Below, piece after piece: positions 9,456-18,912 of a stretch of 64,000 nt of DNA. A program made the position numbers and the translations under genes. Source of the DNA: Gammaproteobacteria bacterium (GTDB lineage Bacteria > Pseudomonadota > Gammaproteobacteria > Chromatiales > Chromatiaceae); assembly GCA_020445335.1 (NCBI GenBank), contig JAGRGU010000001.1:1-64000 (forward strand). Direction: 5' to 3'. A model generated the notes under the pieces. It made no database searches. It saw only the letters and a list, made by a program, of their open reading frames with translations, and was not told where the DNA came from. The number at the start of each line of letters is the position of its first letter. Positions within the stretch are counted from its first letter, which is position 1.

Positions 9456-12047
9456 ATGAGTGAAGATAAAGATCTTCAGGAGCAAATCAGCGACGACGAA
9501 CTGCAGGAAATGGTGGCCAAGACTGATACCGGCGCCCGCAAACCTGCTGGAATTCCAGGGAAGATACTCTTCGGCGTCCCTTTGGCCTGGTCTCTGTTTC
9601 AACTCTGGTACGCCTCCCCGCTTCCTTTCGCACTCGGCTTCGGCGTCTTCAACGATACCGAAGCACGCTCGATACACCTTGCATTTGCGATATTTCTCGC
9701 TTTCACCGCATACCCCGCTTTCAGTCGCTCTCCGCGTGACAGAATTCCCCTGCAGGATTGGATATTTGCCGCTCTGGGGACGGCCAGCGCCGCCTATCTC
9801 TATCTTTTCTATGAACAGATTTCAGGCCGCTCCGGCGCACCCACCGAACTCGATCTGATCACCGGCATTTTCGGTATGGTGCTGCTGCTCGAGGCAACCC
9901 GCCGCGCTCTGGGGCCGCCATTGATGGTGGTGGCGATCGTATTCCTGATCTACACCTTTGGCGGACCATACATGCCGGATGTCATCGCCCACAAAGGTCA
10001 GAGTCTATCGAAGGTGATGTCGCATCAGTGGCTGACCACCGAGGGCGTATTCGGTGTCGCGCTGGGAGTGTCGACCAGCTTCGTCTTCCTGTTTGTGCTC
10101 TTCGGGGCGATGCTGGAACAGGCTGGCGCGGGCAACTACTTCATCAAGATGGCCTTTGCCCTGCTCGGCCATATGAAAGGTGGGCCGGCAAAGGCGGCGG
10201 TGGTCGCGTCGGCAACTACCGGTCTGATCTCGGGTTCCTCGATCGCCAACGTCGCCACCACCGGGACCTTCACCATCCCCTTGATGAAACGCGTCGGATT
10301 CCCCGGCACCAAAGCCGGAGCGGTGGAAGTTGCTGGCTCGACCAACGGACAGCTGACCCCTCCGGTAATGGGTGCCGCGGCTTTTCTGATGATCGAATAT
10401 GTCGGCATCTCGTATATCGAGGTGATCAAGCATGCCTTCCTACCGGCGATCATCTCCTATATCGCACTGGTTTATATCGTCCACCTGGAGGCTTTGAAGG
10501 CGGGCATGCAGGGGCTGAAGAAGCGTACCCAGAGCACACTGGCCCAAAAGCTGATGACCTTCGCCGCAGTTGTCACCGGCACCTGCCTTATCGGGCTCGC
10601 CGTCTACTATGGAATCGGCTGGATAAAAACCTATGCTGGTGACGCGGCAATCTACATCGTCTCGGCTCTGGTGCTCTGCACCTATATCGCACTTTTGAAG
10701 TTCTCCTCCAGATACCCGGAACTGGAGATGGATGACCCCGACGATCCGCTGCTTGAACTTCCGGAGACAGGACCAACCGTGAAAGTCGGCCTCTACTTTC
10801 TGCTGCCGATCGTGGTACTGATGTGGTGCCTGGTGGTCGAGCGTTTTTCGCCGGGCCTCTCGGCCTTCTGGGCCACGCTGTTCATGATCTTCATCGTCCT
10901 GACCCAACGTCCCTTGCTGGCACTGTTCCGCGGACATTCGGGTGACGGCGCCTGGATGCAGGGGGTCAACGAATGCATTCATGGACTGGTCAACGGTGCC
11001 AGAAACATGATCGGCATCGGTGTCGCGACCGCTGCCGCCGGCATCGTGGTCGGCACCATCACGCTGACCGGCATCGGCCAGGTGATGGTCGAATTCGTCG
11101 AGTTCATCTCCGGCGGCAATCTGATGATGGCGCTGATCTTCACCGCGATGATCTGCATCATTCTCGGCATGGGCCTTCCGACCACCGCCAACTACATCGT
11201 CGTCTCGAGCCTGATGGCGCCGGTGGTCGTGGCACTGGCCGCATCCAACGGTCTGATCGTGCCACTCGTGGCGGTGCACATGTTCGTCTTCTACTTCGGC
11301 ATCCTGGCAGACGATACGCCGCCGGTCGGGTTGGCGGCGTTCGCCGCGGCCGCAATCGCCAAGAGCGACCCGATCAAGACCGGTATCCAGGGATTTGCCT
11401 ACGATATCAGAACAGCGATCCTGCCCTTCCTGTTCATCTTCAACACGCAACTGTTGATGATTGGTATCGACAGCTGGTTGGAACTGATCCTGGTCATCGC
11501 CAGCGCGGTTGTCGCCATGTTGCTGTTCGCGGCCGCAACCCAGGGCTACTGGCTGACTAAGAGCCGTATCTGGGAGTCGCTGATGCTGCTGCTGGTCGCA
11601 TTCACGCTCTTCAGGCCAGGCTACTGGTGGGATATGATCTACGACCCGGTCACAACCCTCAGCCCGCTGCAGATCGAGGAGACGGCCACCAAGGTGCGGA
11701 ACCAGGGAAATCTGCAAATGATGGTCGCCGGCGAAAATATTGATGGAAAATTTATCGAGAAGATCGTGTTGATGCCGATGGGACCTTCGGGCACAGGGAA
11801 GGAGCGCCTGGCCAGCGCCGGAATGGAGGTCCGTACCGAGGAGGGCAAGGTATTTGTCGACAACATCGTCTTTGGCAGTGCGGCGGAGAGTGCCGGGCTG
11901 GACTTCGATTGGGAGATCATCAGCTTGCAGACCGATGCCGAACGACCTCCCAAGCAGTTGATGTTCATTCCCGCTCTGCTTTTGCTGGGCCTTCTGGCGA
12001 TGAACCAGAGGCGTCGAATCAGAGTACTTGAAACTGCCACCGCCTAG
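9456..12047 (+). CDS. TRAP transporter permease, fused small and large subunits
   Basis: An 863-residue inner-membrane protein that joins the DctQ-like 4-helix subunit to the DctM-like 12-helix subunit, as is usual for TAXI systems. It imports substrate delivered by the upstream receptor using an ion gradient. The N-terminal 45 residues are charged and cytoplasmic, then come hydrophobic helices. DctM motifs include ASATTGLISGSSIANVATTG near residue 250, a repeat-related segment ANYIVVSSLMAPVVVALA, and VHMFVFYFGILADDTPPVGL. After the last helices there is an approximately 100-residue soluble piece (MPMGPSGTGKERLASAG...) before a final hydrophobic segment. GGGGAG upstream supports the ATG at 9456. 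Confidence 0.94.
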   Translation: MSEDKDLQEQISDDELQEMVAKTDTGARKPAGIPGKILFGVPLAWSLFQLWYASPLPFALGFGVFNDTEARSIHLAFAIFLAFTAYPAFSRSPRDRIPLQDWIFAALGTASAAYLYLFYEQISGRSGAPTELDLITGIFGMVLLLEATRRALGPPLMVVAIVFLIYTFGGPYMPDVIAHKGQSLSKVMSHQWLTTEGVFGVALGVSTSFVFLFVLFGAMLEQAGAGNYFIKMAFALLGHMKGGPAKAAVVASATTGLISGSSIANVATTGTFTIPLMKRVGFPGTKAGAVEVAGSTNGQLTPPVMGAAAFLMIEYVGISYIEVIKHAFLPAIISYIALVYIVHLEALKAGMQGLKKRTQSTLAQKLMTFAAVVTGTCLIGLAVYYGIGWIKTYAGDAAIYIVSALVLCTYIALLKFSSRYPELEMDDPDDPLLELPETGPTVKVGLYFLLPIVVLMWCLVVERFSPGLSAFWATLFMIFIVLTQRPLLALFRGHSGDGAWMQGVNECIHGLVNGARNMIGIGVATAAAGIVVGTITLTGIGQVMVEFVEFISGGNLMMALIFTAMICIILGMGLPTTANYIVVSSLMAPVVVALAASNGLIVPLVAVHMFVFYFGILADDTPPVGLAAFAAAAIAKSDPIKTGIQGFAYDIRTAILPFLFIFNTQLLMIGIDSWLELILVIASAVVAMLLFAAATQGYWLTKSRIWESLMLLLVAFTLFRPGYWWDMIYDPVTTLSPLQIEETATKVRNQGNLQMMVAGENIDGKFIEKIVLMPMGPSGTGKERLASAGMEVRTEEGKVFVDNIVFGSAAESAGLDFDWEIISLQTDAERPPKQLMFIPALLLLGLLAMNQRRRIRVLETATA

Positions 12048-12156
12048 AGCCTCAATACCGTCAACGCAATCCTAACAGGACCAGCCCCTGTTGAATGAAG
12101 GCTTCCTGGCACGCATATAGACAATAAGCGGAATTAGCTGCTCAAGGAGAACGGGG

Positions 12157-12585
12157 ATGTTCAAGAAAATCCTGATGCCGATCGATCTGCAGGAGACGCA
12201 TCTTGCCGTCAAGGCAGTCGCCATTGCTATCGACGAGGCCCGCAAACACGGGGCCGAGATAACGGTGATGACGGTCATGCCGGGATTTGGCATGCCGCTG
12301 GTCGCAACTTTTTTCCCCGACGACACTATGCGCCAGGCGATGCGGGAGATCGGTACCGAACTGAAACGCTATATCGCGGCCAACTTCCCCAAGGACATCA
12401 CCATTCATCCGGTGATCACCGAAGGTAATCCCGCGGAACGCATTCTCGCCCAACGCGATGCGATCGACGCCGACCTGATCATCATTCCGTCACACGCCCA
12501 GAGCCTGCGTCAGGTCTTTCTCGGCTCCTGCGCAGCGCGCGTGGTGGAACACGCGACCTGTTCGGTAATGGTGATAAAAGCGTAA
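12157..12585 (+). CDS. Universal stress protein UspA family
   Basis: 142 residues starting MFKKILMPIDLQETH. It shows the Usp alpha/beta fold with the C-terminal nucleotide-binding segment IIPSHAQ...FLGSCAARVVEHATCSVMVIKA. It directly follows the TRAP permease by 109 bp with its own ribosome-binding site (AAGGAGA). TRAP operons often carry such a protein; in Halomonas TeaD it binds ATP and regulates the transporter. A similar regulatory role here is inference from that precedent. Confidence 0.9.
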   Translation: MFKKILMPIDLQETHLAVKAVAIAIDEARKHGAEITVMTVMPGFGMPLVATFFPDDTMRQAMREIGTELKRYIAANFPKDITIHPVITEGNPAERILAQRDAIDADLIIIPSHAQSLRQVFLGSCAARVVEHATCSVMVIKA

Positions 12586-12624
12586 CCCCATCCCCCCTCG
12601 GGAGTGTCGGGCTGAGGCTTGTCG

Positions 12625-13272
12625 ATGAGGAAATTACGCGGCAAACGCTCACCGCTGATGAAGTTGCTCTTCTTCGTCATCGGCTTGGCTACACTCTATG
12701 GGGGATACTATGCCGGCAATCGCTACGCCCCCGTCAAATCCGAATATTTCAACCTGCACGCACTGGCCCAACCCGCCATACTAGACCTGAGTCTGACCGA
12801 TCATTACGGCAGACCCTTCGACAACTCAGACTTTGCAGGGCACTGGAACCTGATTCTGTTTGGTTACCTGCAGGAACCCGATGCCGCCAGGTCCGGCCTG
12901 GCGCTCGCCACTCAGGTTAAAAACCGACTGGCGGCCGAACCTGGGCTTCAGCAGATGACCAGGGCCCTGCTGATAACGGTCGATCCGACGGTCGACACCC
13001 CGGAAAAGCTGCGCCGGTTTCTCTCTCCATACAGCCCCGATTTCGTCGGTTTGACCGGCAGTAGCGAACGGATCGCGGCAGCAGCCGGAGCGCTCGGCGT
13101 GAAGATCAGACCTCTTCCCGCCACCCAGGAGGAACCCTACCGCATTGATCACGGCACCAGCATCGGGTTGGCAGGTCCCCAGGGTAGACTTCTCGGGCTG
13201 TTTACCGGGGTCGTCGATGCCGTTAGTATCGCCGCGGATATACAGAAGCTTGCGCTGGACCACCAAAAATGA
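12625..13272 (+). CDS. SCO1/SenC-fold protein lacking the copper-binding CxxxC
   Basis: From the ATG at 12625 the product is 215 residues with a basic N-terminus and one membrane anchor (MKLLFFVIGLATLYGGYYAG). The thioredoxin-like SCO fold is visible in GHWNLILFGYLQEPDAAR, LLITVDPTVDTPEKLRRFL and the late histidine segment YRIDHGTSIGLAGPQGRLLG. Normal SCO proteins carry CxxxC after the FGY strand; here that site reads GYLQEPDAARSG with no cysteine, while the distal histidine is kept. Copper delivery to cytochrome oxidase is therefore unlikely by the usual mechanism. Its stop overlaps the psd start by 4 bases. Confidence 0.82.
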   Translation: MRKLRGKRSPLMKLLFFVIGLATLYGGYYAGNRYAPVKSEYFNLHALAQPAILDLSLTDHYGRPFDNSDFAGHWNLILFGYLQEPDAARSGLALATQVKNRLAAEPGLQQMTRALLITVDPTVDTPEKLRRFLSPYSPDFVGLTGSSERIAAAAGALGVKIRPLPATQEEPYRIDHGTSIGLAGPQGRLLGLFTGVVDAVSIAADIQKLALDHQK

Positions 13273-14165
13273 ACACCTCCCCCCCTTTCATATCAATCCG
13301 CGACAGACTCTTTGCGCTGCTGCTCCGACTGCTGCCACACCACCTGCTCTCATCGGTAATGCATGCGGTAGCACGCAGCCAGTGGCCGCCATTGAAAAGA
13401 GCGCTGATCGGCCAGGCGATTCGTAGCTACGACATCGATCTTTCGGTCGCCGCTGAGCCCGACCCCGAGGCCTACCCCAGCTTCAATGCCTTCTTCACCC
13501 GCGCCCTCAAAGCGACAGCACGGCCGTTGGCCACCGAAGCAGGTGCAATCGTCTCGCCGGTCGACGGCGCGGTGAGTCAGGCGCAAGCGATTCAAAATGG
13601 CCGCCTGTTCCAGGCCAAGGGACAGGATTATTCGTTGCTAGAGTTGCTTGGCGGCGATAGAGAGAGCAGTGCAATGTTCGAAGAGGGGTTATTCGCCACC
13701 ATCTATCTCTCACCGCGGGACTATCATCGGATCCATATGCCGCTTACAGGGCGGCTGCTGAAGATGACGCATGTACCCGGTCGCCTGTTCAGCGTAAACG
13801 ACGCCTGCGCCAGGAGCGTACCCAGGCTTTTCAGCCGCAATGAGCGGATAGTCAATCTGTTCGCAACAGAGGCCGGCCCGATGGCGGTCATCATGGTCGG
13901 AGCGATTTTTGTTTCCAGCATGGATACGGTATGGGCGGGATGCGTAACGCCCGCTTCGCAGCGGGTCAGCGAGTGGCGCTACGATGCTGGGACGCCGCAA
14001 GAGGTGACGCTGGAACGGGGCCAGGAGATGGGTCGCTTCAACATGGGTTCCACGGTGATTCTGCTGTTCGCCAAAGATGCCGTCAACTGGGTTCCCAATC
14101 TGCTTCCACGGGCCCAGGTCACCATGGGGGAGAAGATCGGTGAACTCGCCGCCGCTAGCGGTTAA
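13269..14165 (+). CDS. psd: Phosphatidylserine decarboxylase proenzyme
   Basis: Makes phosphatidylethanolamine at the inner membrane. 298 residues with the type-I bacterial features: YPSFNAFFTRALK near residue 70, the SPVDGAV segment near residue 97, the histidine-rich SPRDYHRIHMPLTGRL near residue 150, and the self-cleavage site FNMGSTVILLF near residue 261. Cleavage between Gly and Ser produces the pyruvoyl cofactor; the common LGST reads MGST here, which keeps the cleaved pair. The ATG overlaps the end of the SCO-like gene (ATGA), so the two are translationally coupled. It converges with epmA, 24 bp apart. Confidence 0.95.
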   Translation: MNTSPPFISIRDRLFALLLRLLPHHLLSSVMHAVARSQWPPLKRALIGQAIRSYDIDLSVAAEPDPEAYPSFNAFFTRALKATARPLATEAGAIVSPVDGAVSQAQAIQNGRLFQAKGQDYSLLELLGGDRESSAMFEEGLFATIYLSPRDYHRIHMPLTGRLLKMTHVPGRLFSVNDACARSVPRLFSRNERIVNLFATEAGPMAVIMVGAIFVSSMDTVWAGCVTPASQRVSEWRYDAGTPQEVTLERGQEMGRFNMGSTVILLFAKDAVNWVPNLLPRAQVTMGEKIGELAAASG

Positions 14166-14189
14166 GCGAGGGGCAGAAGGTCGACCACG

Positions 14190-15164
14190 CTAGCTGCGCG
14201 AAAGCGGAAAGGCAAGCACCTGGTCGATGTGCGTACAGTCGGTCACCCGAATCAGCAACCTGTCGATACCGAGCGCAACTCCGGCACAGGCCGGCAAACC
14301 TGCTTCCAGCGCCGCGAGAAACCGTTCGTCGATCGGCACCTGGATCTGTCCGGATGCCTGCCGTTTCTCCAGATCCAGCTCGAAACGGGAGCGCTGCTCG
14401 GCAGCATCGGTCAATTCATGGAAGCCGTTGGCCAGCTCGACGCCGTCCAGGTAGAGTTCGAAGCGCTCAGCCACGGGCGTCTCCTGCTCGCGGATCCGCG
14501 CCAGCGATGCCTGGCTGGGGGGATAGTCATAGACAAGAACGATTCCCGCACCCAGCTGCGGTTCGATCGCCTGGCAGAGGAGCAGATCCAGCCACCCGTC
14601 GATTTCGTGCATATCCAGATGCAAGGCGCCCGCGATGCGGTGCTCGATGGCACAACGGCGAAGTTGCTCCAGCGAAGCGGTCCACGGGTTCAGTCCGAGA
14701 TAGTGCTGGAAGAGTTCCATATAGCTGAAACGGTTGACCGCGAGCGGCCGGGGAACCACCGTCCGCACGAGGTCGACCAGCTCATCCATGAGCCGGTGAT
14801 GATCGTAACCCGGCCGATACCACTCCAGCAGCGAGAACTCGGGGTTGTGCAACCGTCCCGCCTCGCCATCGCGGAAGACATGGCATATCTGGTAGATGGC
14901 TCCACTGCCCGCTGCCAGCAGGCGCTTCATCGCGAACTCTGGCGAAGTATGCAGATATAGCGGCACGCCAGCTGCCCCGCCGGGTCCGGTGAAGCGCGTA
15001 ACCATGCTTTCGAGCGCAGGATCCGTCACTGCCGCAGCGGAACAGACTGGGGTCTCCACCTCCATCACCCCCCGTCGGGTGAAAAAGGTGCGGATATCTG
15101 CCAGCAGCCTGGCGCGTTGCCGGAGTAGCTCGATAGAGGCAGCTGGTTGCCAATCCTGTTGCAG
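14190..15164 (-). CDS. epmA: EF-P beta-lysylation ligase EpmA, probable CTG start
   Basis: A class II lysyl-tRNA-synthetase paralog that attaches beta-lysine to the conserved EF-P lysine. Family motifs are present: FFTRRGVMEVETP, TSPEFAMKRLLAAG, QICHVFRDGEAGRLHNPEFSLLEWYRPG, ELANGFHELTDA and GVALGIDRLLI. The first in-frame ATG (15068) would remove the first 33 residues including conserved sequence. Homology continues upstream through DWQPAASIELLRQR, but no ATG, GTG or TTG occurs before an in-frame stop. A CTG at 15162-15164, seven bases after AGGAG, gives 324 residues, almost the E. coli length (325). The ribosome-binding site lies inside the last codons of efp. A sequencing error is the alternative. 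Confidence 0.88.
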   Translation of the reverse strand: MQQDWQPAASIELLRQRARLLADIRTFFTRRGVMEVETPVCSAAAVTDPALESMVTRFTGPGGAAGVPLYLHTSPEFAMKRLLAAGSGAIYQICHVFRDGEAGRLHNPEFSLLEWYRPGYDHHRLMDELVDLVRTVVPRPLAVNRFSYMELFQHYLGLNPWTASLEQLRRCAIEHRIAGALHLDMHEIDGWLDLLLCQAIEPQLGAGIVLVYDYPPSQASLARIREQETPVAERFELYLDGVELANGFHELTDAAEQRSRFELDLEKRQASGQIQVPIDERFLAALEAGLPACAGVALGIDRLLIRVTDCTHIDQVLAFPLSRS

Positions 15165-15168
15165 AAGA

Positions 15169-15741
15169 TCACTCCTCTTTGGCGCGCGAGACGTACTCCC
15201 CGGTGCGGGTATCCACCTTGATCAGCTCACCGGTCTGGACAAACAACGGCACCCGAACCACAGCCCCTGTCTCCAGCGTCGCCGGCTTGCCACCGCCGCC
15301 TGAGGTGTCGCCTTTGAGTCCCGGATCGGTTTCGGTGATTGCCAATACCACGAAATTGGGCGCCGCAACGCTCAATGGGCTACCATTCCACAGCGTGACC
15401 GTGCATACGTCCTGATCTTTCAACCACTTCTGGCTGTCGCCGACCGCGTTTGCGTCGGCCGAGCACTGTTCGAAAGTCTGCTGGTCCATAAAATGCCAGA
15501 ATTCACCGTCGTTATAGAGATACTGGAGTTCGGTCTCCAATACGTCGGCAGCTTCCACCGACTCACCCGACTTGAAGGTGCGCTCTATGACCCGTCCTGT
15601 TTTCAGATTCCGAATCTTTACCCGATTGAAGGCCTGCCCCTTGCCCGGTTTTACAAACTCGTTCTCGATGATCGAACATGGATCGCCATCGAGCATGATT
15701 TTTAGTCCACCCTTGAAATCGTTGGTGCTGTAACTGGCCAT
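15169..15741 (-). CDS. efp: Translation elongation factor P
   Basis: EF-P relieves ribosomes stalled at polyproline. The ATG at 15741 ([17 protein letters not shown]) gives 190 residues, the normal size; the longer frame upstream is not family-like. The modified lysine is in [18 protein letters not shown] near residue 34, so this is the E. coli type that EpmA and EpmB modify. The C-terminal OB domain ends with [13 protein letters not shown]. Gene order efp-epmA with epmB divergent, 35 bp away, places substrate and two modification enzymes together. With so small a gap, the two divergent promoters must overlap the coding starts. Confidence 0.97.
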   Translation of the reverse strand: MASYSTNDFKGGLKIMLDGDPCSIIENEFVKPGKGQAFNRVKIRNLKTGRVIERTFKSGESVEAADVLETELQYLYNDGEFWHFMDQQTFEQCSADANAVGDSQKWLKDQDVCTVTLWNGSPLSVAAPNFVVLAITETDPGLKGDTSGGGGKPATLETGAVVRVPLFVQTGELIKVDTRTGEYVSRAKEE

Positions 15742-15776
15742 TCTCTTCTCACTCAGCAAAAAATCAGTAGGCGGCA

Positions 15777-16805
15777 ATGATACCTCGAACCGACCCGACG
15801 TTGCAGACTCTCTCCTGGCAACAACAGCTTGCCGATGGCTTCGCTCACCCCGACGAGCTGCTGAAGTATCTGGGAATCGATTCGCGCCAGCTGCAGGCAA
15901 ACTCAGGGGCCCATGCGGAATTCAGGCTACGCCTTCCCCGTTGGTTCGCAGACCGCATGGAACGGGGCAACCCCGCCGATCCGCTGCTGCGACAGTTCCT
16001 GCCAATTGAGGATGAGTTACAGGAATATGCGGGCTTCGTCGCTGATCCGGTGCGTGACCTCGCTCAATCACCGCTTCCGGGCCTGATACAGAAATACCGG
16101 GGTCGCGCGTTACTGATTGCCACCGGAGCCTGTGCCGTCAACTGTCGCTACTGCTTCCGGCGTCACTATCCCTACCAGGAGAAACAGCTTGGGGGCGACA
16201 ACTGGGACCGGGCGCGTACCTATCTGGCTGCGCACAGTGGGATCCATGAAGTGATTCTAAGCGGCGGAGATCCATTGATGCTCTCCGACGACCGCCTTGC
16301 AAGGCTGGTTACAGCGCTCGCCGATATTCCCCATGTCAGGCGACTGCGACTGCACACCCGTCTTCCTGTGGTACTGCCGAGCCGCATTACCAGTCGGCTG
16401 ATCTCTATTATGGATAGCTGTCGATTGGATGTCACATGGGTGCTTCATGCCAACCATCCGCGAGAGCTATCGAGCGATCTGAAAGTGGTCCTGCAGCGCG
16501 TGCGCGATGCACGGATAACGCTGTTGAATCAGTCGGTACTCCTCAAAGGTGTCAACGATTGTGCCGATACCCTGACAGTTCTCAGCGAAAAGCTGTTTTC
16601 GATGGGTGTGCTGCCCTACTACCTGCATCAACTGGACCGGGTCAGCGGCGCTGCGCACTTCGAGGTTTCCCACGCCAGAGCCCTTGAGCTGAAACAGGAG
16701 CTTCGTGGCAGACTGCCCGGCTATCTGGTACCACGCCTGGTACGGGAGGTTGCGGGAAGGGAAGCCAAGATAGAGCTCAGTGATGAGGCATGCAAAGATC
16801 TTTGA
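15777..16805 (+). CDS. epmB: EF-P (R)-beta-lysine 2,3-aminomutase EpmB
   Basis: A 342-residue radical SAM, PLP-dependent enzyme that converts lysine to (R)-beta-lysine for EF-P modification. The radical SAM cluster motif [15 protein letters not shown] is near residue 120, followed by the SAM-binding [12 protein letters not shown] segment and the PLP region near [12 protein letters not shown]. It is shorter than clostridial lysine aminomutases, as EpmB proteins are. It is transcribed away from efp; AGGCGG lies six bases before the ATG. Confidence 0.95.
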   Translation: MIPRTDPTLQTLSWQQQLADGFAHPDELLKYLGIDSRQLQANSGAHAEFRLRLPRWFADRMERGNPADPLLRQFLPIEDELQEYAGFVADPVRDLAQSPLPGLIQKYRGRALLIATGACAVNCRYCFRRHYPYQEKQLGGDNWDRARTYLAAHSGIHEVILSGGDPLMLSDDRLARLVTALADIPHVRRLRLHTRLPVVLPSRITSRLISIMDSCRLDVTWVLHANHPRELSSDLKVVLQRVRDARITLLNQSVLLKGVNDCADTLTVLSEKLFSMGVLPYYLHQLDRVSGAAHFEVSHARALELKQELRGRLPGYLVPRLVREVAGREAKIELSDEACKDL

Positions 16806-16856
16806 GCATAACTTGACCGATCTCGGACTATGAAAGAAAACACCTTACAATCAAGT

Positions 16857-16875
16857 AGATGCTATAGTAGCATCT
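16857..16875 (+). terminator. Possible terminator hairpin after epmB
   Basis: An 8-bp perfect inverted repeat, AGATGCTA and its complement around TAG, lies 52 bases after the epmB stop. It is AT-rich and followed only by TAAACTACCTTAATTT, so termination strength is doubtful. Confidence 0.35.
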
Positions 16876-16988
16876 TAAACTACCTTAATTTGATGTGGAG
16901 TGAGTGTCTGGTGTCCGGATATTGTGGTCAAGCGTGGTTACCAACCATCAGCCAGTAGATACGACCGATAGGGTTTACAGAACTATCC

Positions 16989-18830
16989 ATGGAGAACAAG
17001 AACACGCTCATTCTCGATCTTCCTGAACGCACACCTCCTCCTGCCGGCTCTCTGCTGCAGGATCCGCGTGAAGTCGAGAGATGGATATCCGGGCTGCCGA
17101 TGGCGAACATCGGTGAAACCTCGCGGCAGATTTTCAAAACCCTGGTCGAGATCAATCGGGTCGATATCCCGAACCTCGCACGCATCAAGACAATCGAACT
17201 GTTCCGGGTACCCATCGGCTACATCACCCACAATCTGAAAAAGTACTACTTCGACTCCGCCTTTCCGCTGTCTGCAAAGAATAGAAAAATTGCCGTACTC
17301 AGTCGTGAGCTCTACAGCGAACTCGCTATCGCCTACAAGATAGTCATTCAGGATATGGTATCAGGCGACCCGCGCAAGCTGGACCGCAAGATTCTGGTGA
17401 TCTCGATGCAGCGCACCATGAGCACGCTGCTGCACGTCCTCTATCAGTCAGCCGTCGTGTACGATCCATTTCCGGCAAATGTCTGGAGGGAGCTCCATCG
17501 CCTTTATGCCTACGCGGAGCGCCAGCAACTGCATGAAATCACGGTCAAGGATTCACAAAGAAACAACAGCCATGGCAGTATCAAAGAGAGCTATACCCAG
17601 GCGCTGCTGTTCGCCGTTCTCTCTCCCTACCGCCTGCGTCCTCGTGAGATCGAACAGTGCTTCCAGCATATAGACTCCTGGAGCGGTTTTTGTCGCCTGA
17701 GCACACCGGAGCGCGTCTCATCCTCACCCACGCTGTTCATCTCCCGCCTGAATTCCAATGCGCCACCAATGCATATCGAACTGCAGGACGCACCGGTCGA
17801 TCGCTATTGCAGGCAGCTAAACACTGGCCAACTGGTCGCCGAACTTCAGGACCAGGTCAACGATTCGCAGGCCGATGAGGAGCGGGACCCCGTGACGGAA
17901 GCGGAGAATCCCCTCTCCGCACAATTGCTCGATCGGCTGATCCAGGTTCTGAGCACGGTACAGAAGCGGAAGTATGTCCGCACGAATCTGAATTTCGAGC
18001 TTAATATCGCCGTCGGTCTCTCCGATATCCACACACTTCTAAAGAGGCCGGCAAGGAGCGAAGAGAGAGCGGCCACTCCGGAACCCAAGGAGGGCGAAAT
18101 CGACTGGTTCCAGCCCAACGAGAAACGTCCGCTGGTCAACTCTCCAAGCTTTGTGTTGGATGGTGCGTCAGGGTTCCAGGTCAAATCACTCGAGGGAGCC
18201 GACCTCGAGGAGACGATCTACGCCACCGGCATTCAGGGCTCCACCGCGAGCGATGGAGTCCTTCCCGCTTGGGTGACCGCGCGTGAAAATGAAGTGACAG
18301 AGCCCTTCTCCTGCATCACTGACAACGAAAGCGCATGGGGTTACTGTATTGTGTGGCCCGGTCCCAACACCCCCAAAATAAGGGTTGGTGAAGTGCTCGG
18401 AATCCAGGTCTCGGCCAATGAGGGCAGAGGTTTCCGCATCGGCCTGAGCCGCTGGCTGCGAAACATCCCAGGGGATTCCCTTCAGGTAGGCCTCGAGATA
18501 ATCGGTCTGGCATCGAGCGCGGTAGATCTGAAAAAACTGGCCGATACCGGTTCGGTTCCAGTTTCCACTAAAGGCATACTGATCCCACAGATGCCCGCTT
18601 CGGGCAAGCGCGCGACACTGATCACTCCCTCCATGCCCTTTTCTGTCGGTGATCGTCTATTGCTAATGGAGAGTGACCGATCAACGGAGGTACAGTTGAC
18701 CAGGTTACTGGAGTCGACCGGCGCATTCTCACAGTTCCAGTTCTCCTATGGCTCAAACCAATCGCCTGAAGAGAGGAGCAAAGCGCAGAACACCTCAAAC
18801 GACTTTGATAGTCTATGGTCTACGCTCTAG
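16989..18830 (+). CDS. Uncharacterised protein with a PilZ-like C-terminal domain
   Basis: A 613-residue cytoplasmic protein with no signal peptide or membrane helix. The first 300 residues are alpha-helical (LEINRVDIPNLARIKTIELF, YITHNLKKYYFDSAFPLS) and resemble nothing I can name. Residues 430-600 look like a beta barrel of PilZ type: EPFSCITDNESAWGYCIVW, IRVGEVLGIQV, FRIGLSRWLRNIPGD, LQVGLEIIG. The usual RxxxR c-di-GMP motif is not evident, so binding is unproven. It is followed 82 bp later on the same strand by a FimX-like protein, which suggests a shared c-di-GMP or type IV pilus pathway. The domain call is by pattern only. Confidence 0.6.
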   Translation: MENKNTLILDLPERTPPPAGSLLQDPREVERWISGLPMANIGETSRQIFKTLVEINRVDIPNLARIKTIELFRVPIGYITHNLKKYYFDSAFPLSAKNRKIAVLSRELYSELAIAYKIVIQDMVSGDPRKLDRKILVISMQRTMSTLLHVLYQSAVVYDPFPANVWRELHRLYAYAERQQLHEITVKDSQRNNSHGSIKESYTQALLFAVLSPYRLRPREIEQCFQHIDSWSGFCRLSTPERVSSSPTLFISRLNSNAPPMHIELQDAPVDRYCRQLNTGQLVAELQDQVNDSQADEERDPVTEAENPLSAQLLDRLIQVLSTVQKRKYVRTNLNFELNIAVGLSDIHTLLKRPARSEERAATPEPKEGEIDWFQPNEKRPLVNSPSFVLDGASGFQVKSLEGADLEETIYATGIQGSTASDGVLPAWVTARENEVTEPFSCITDNESAWGYCIVWPGPNTPKIRVGEVLGIQVSANEGRGFRIGLSRWLRNIPGDSLQVGLEIIGLASSAVDLKKLADTGSVPVSTKGILIPQMPASGKRATLITPSMPFSVGDRLLLMESDRSTEVQLTRLLESTGAFSQFQFSYGSNQSPEERSKAQNTSNDFDSLWSTL

Positions 18831-18912
18831 AGAGCAGCTTGGAACTGAAGGCATACATGGCGTTTGAATCGACCTTGACCCTCTCTTTTTGTTCAGCGCC
18901 TCAGGATCATCT

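Noticed and set aside
10440-11717. Minus-strand frame of 425 codons inside the TRAP permease
   Set aside because: Composition is low-complexity His/Asp/Gln-rich, the mirror of transmembrane codons; the plus strand has true family motifs.
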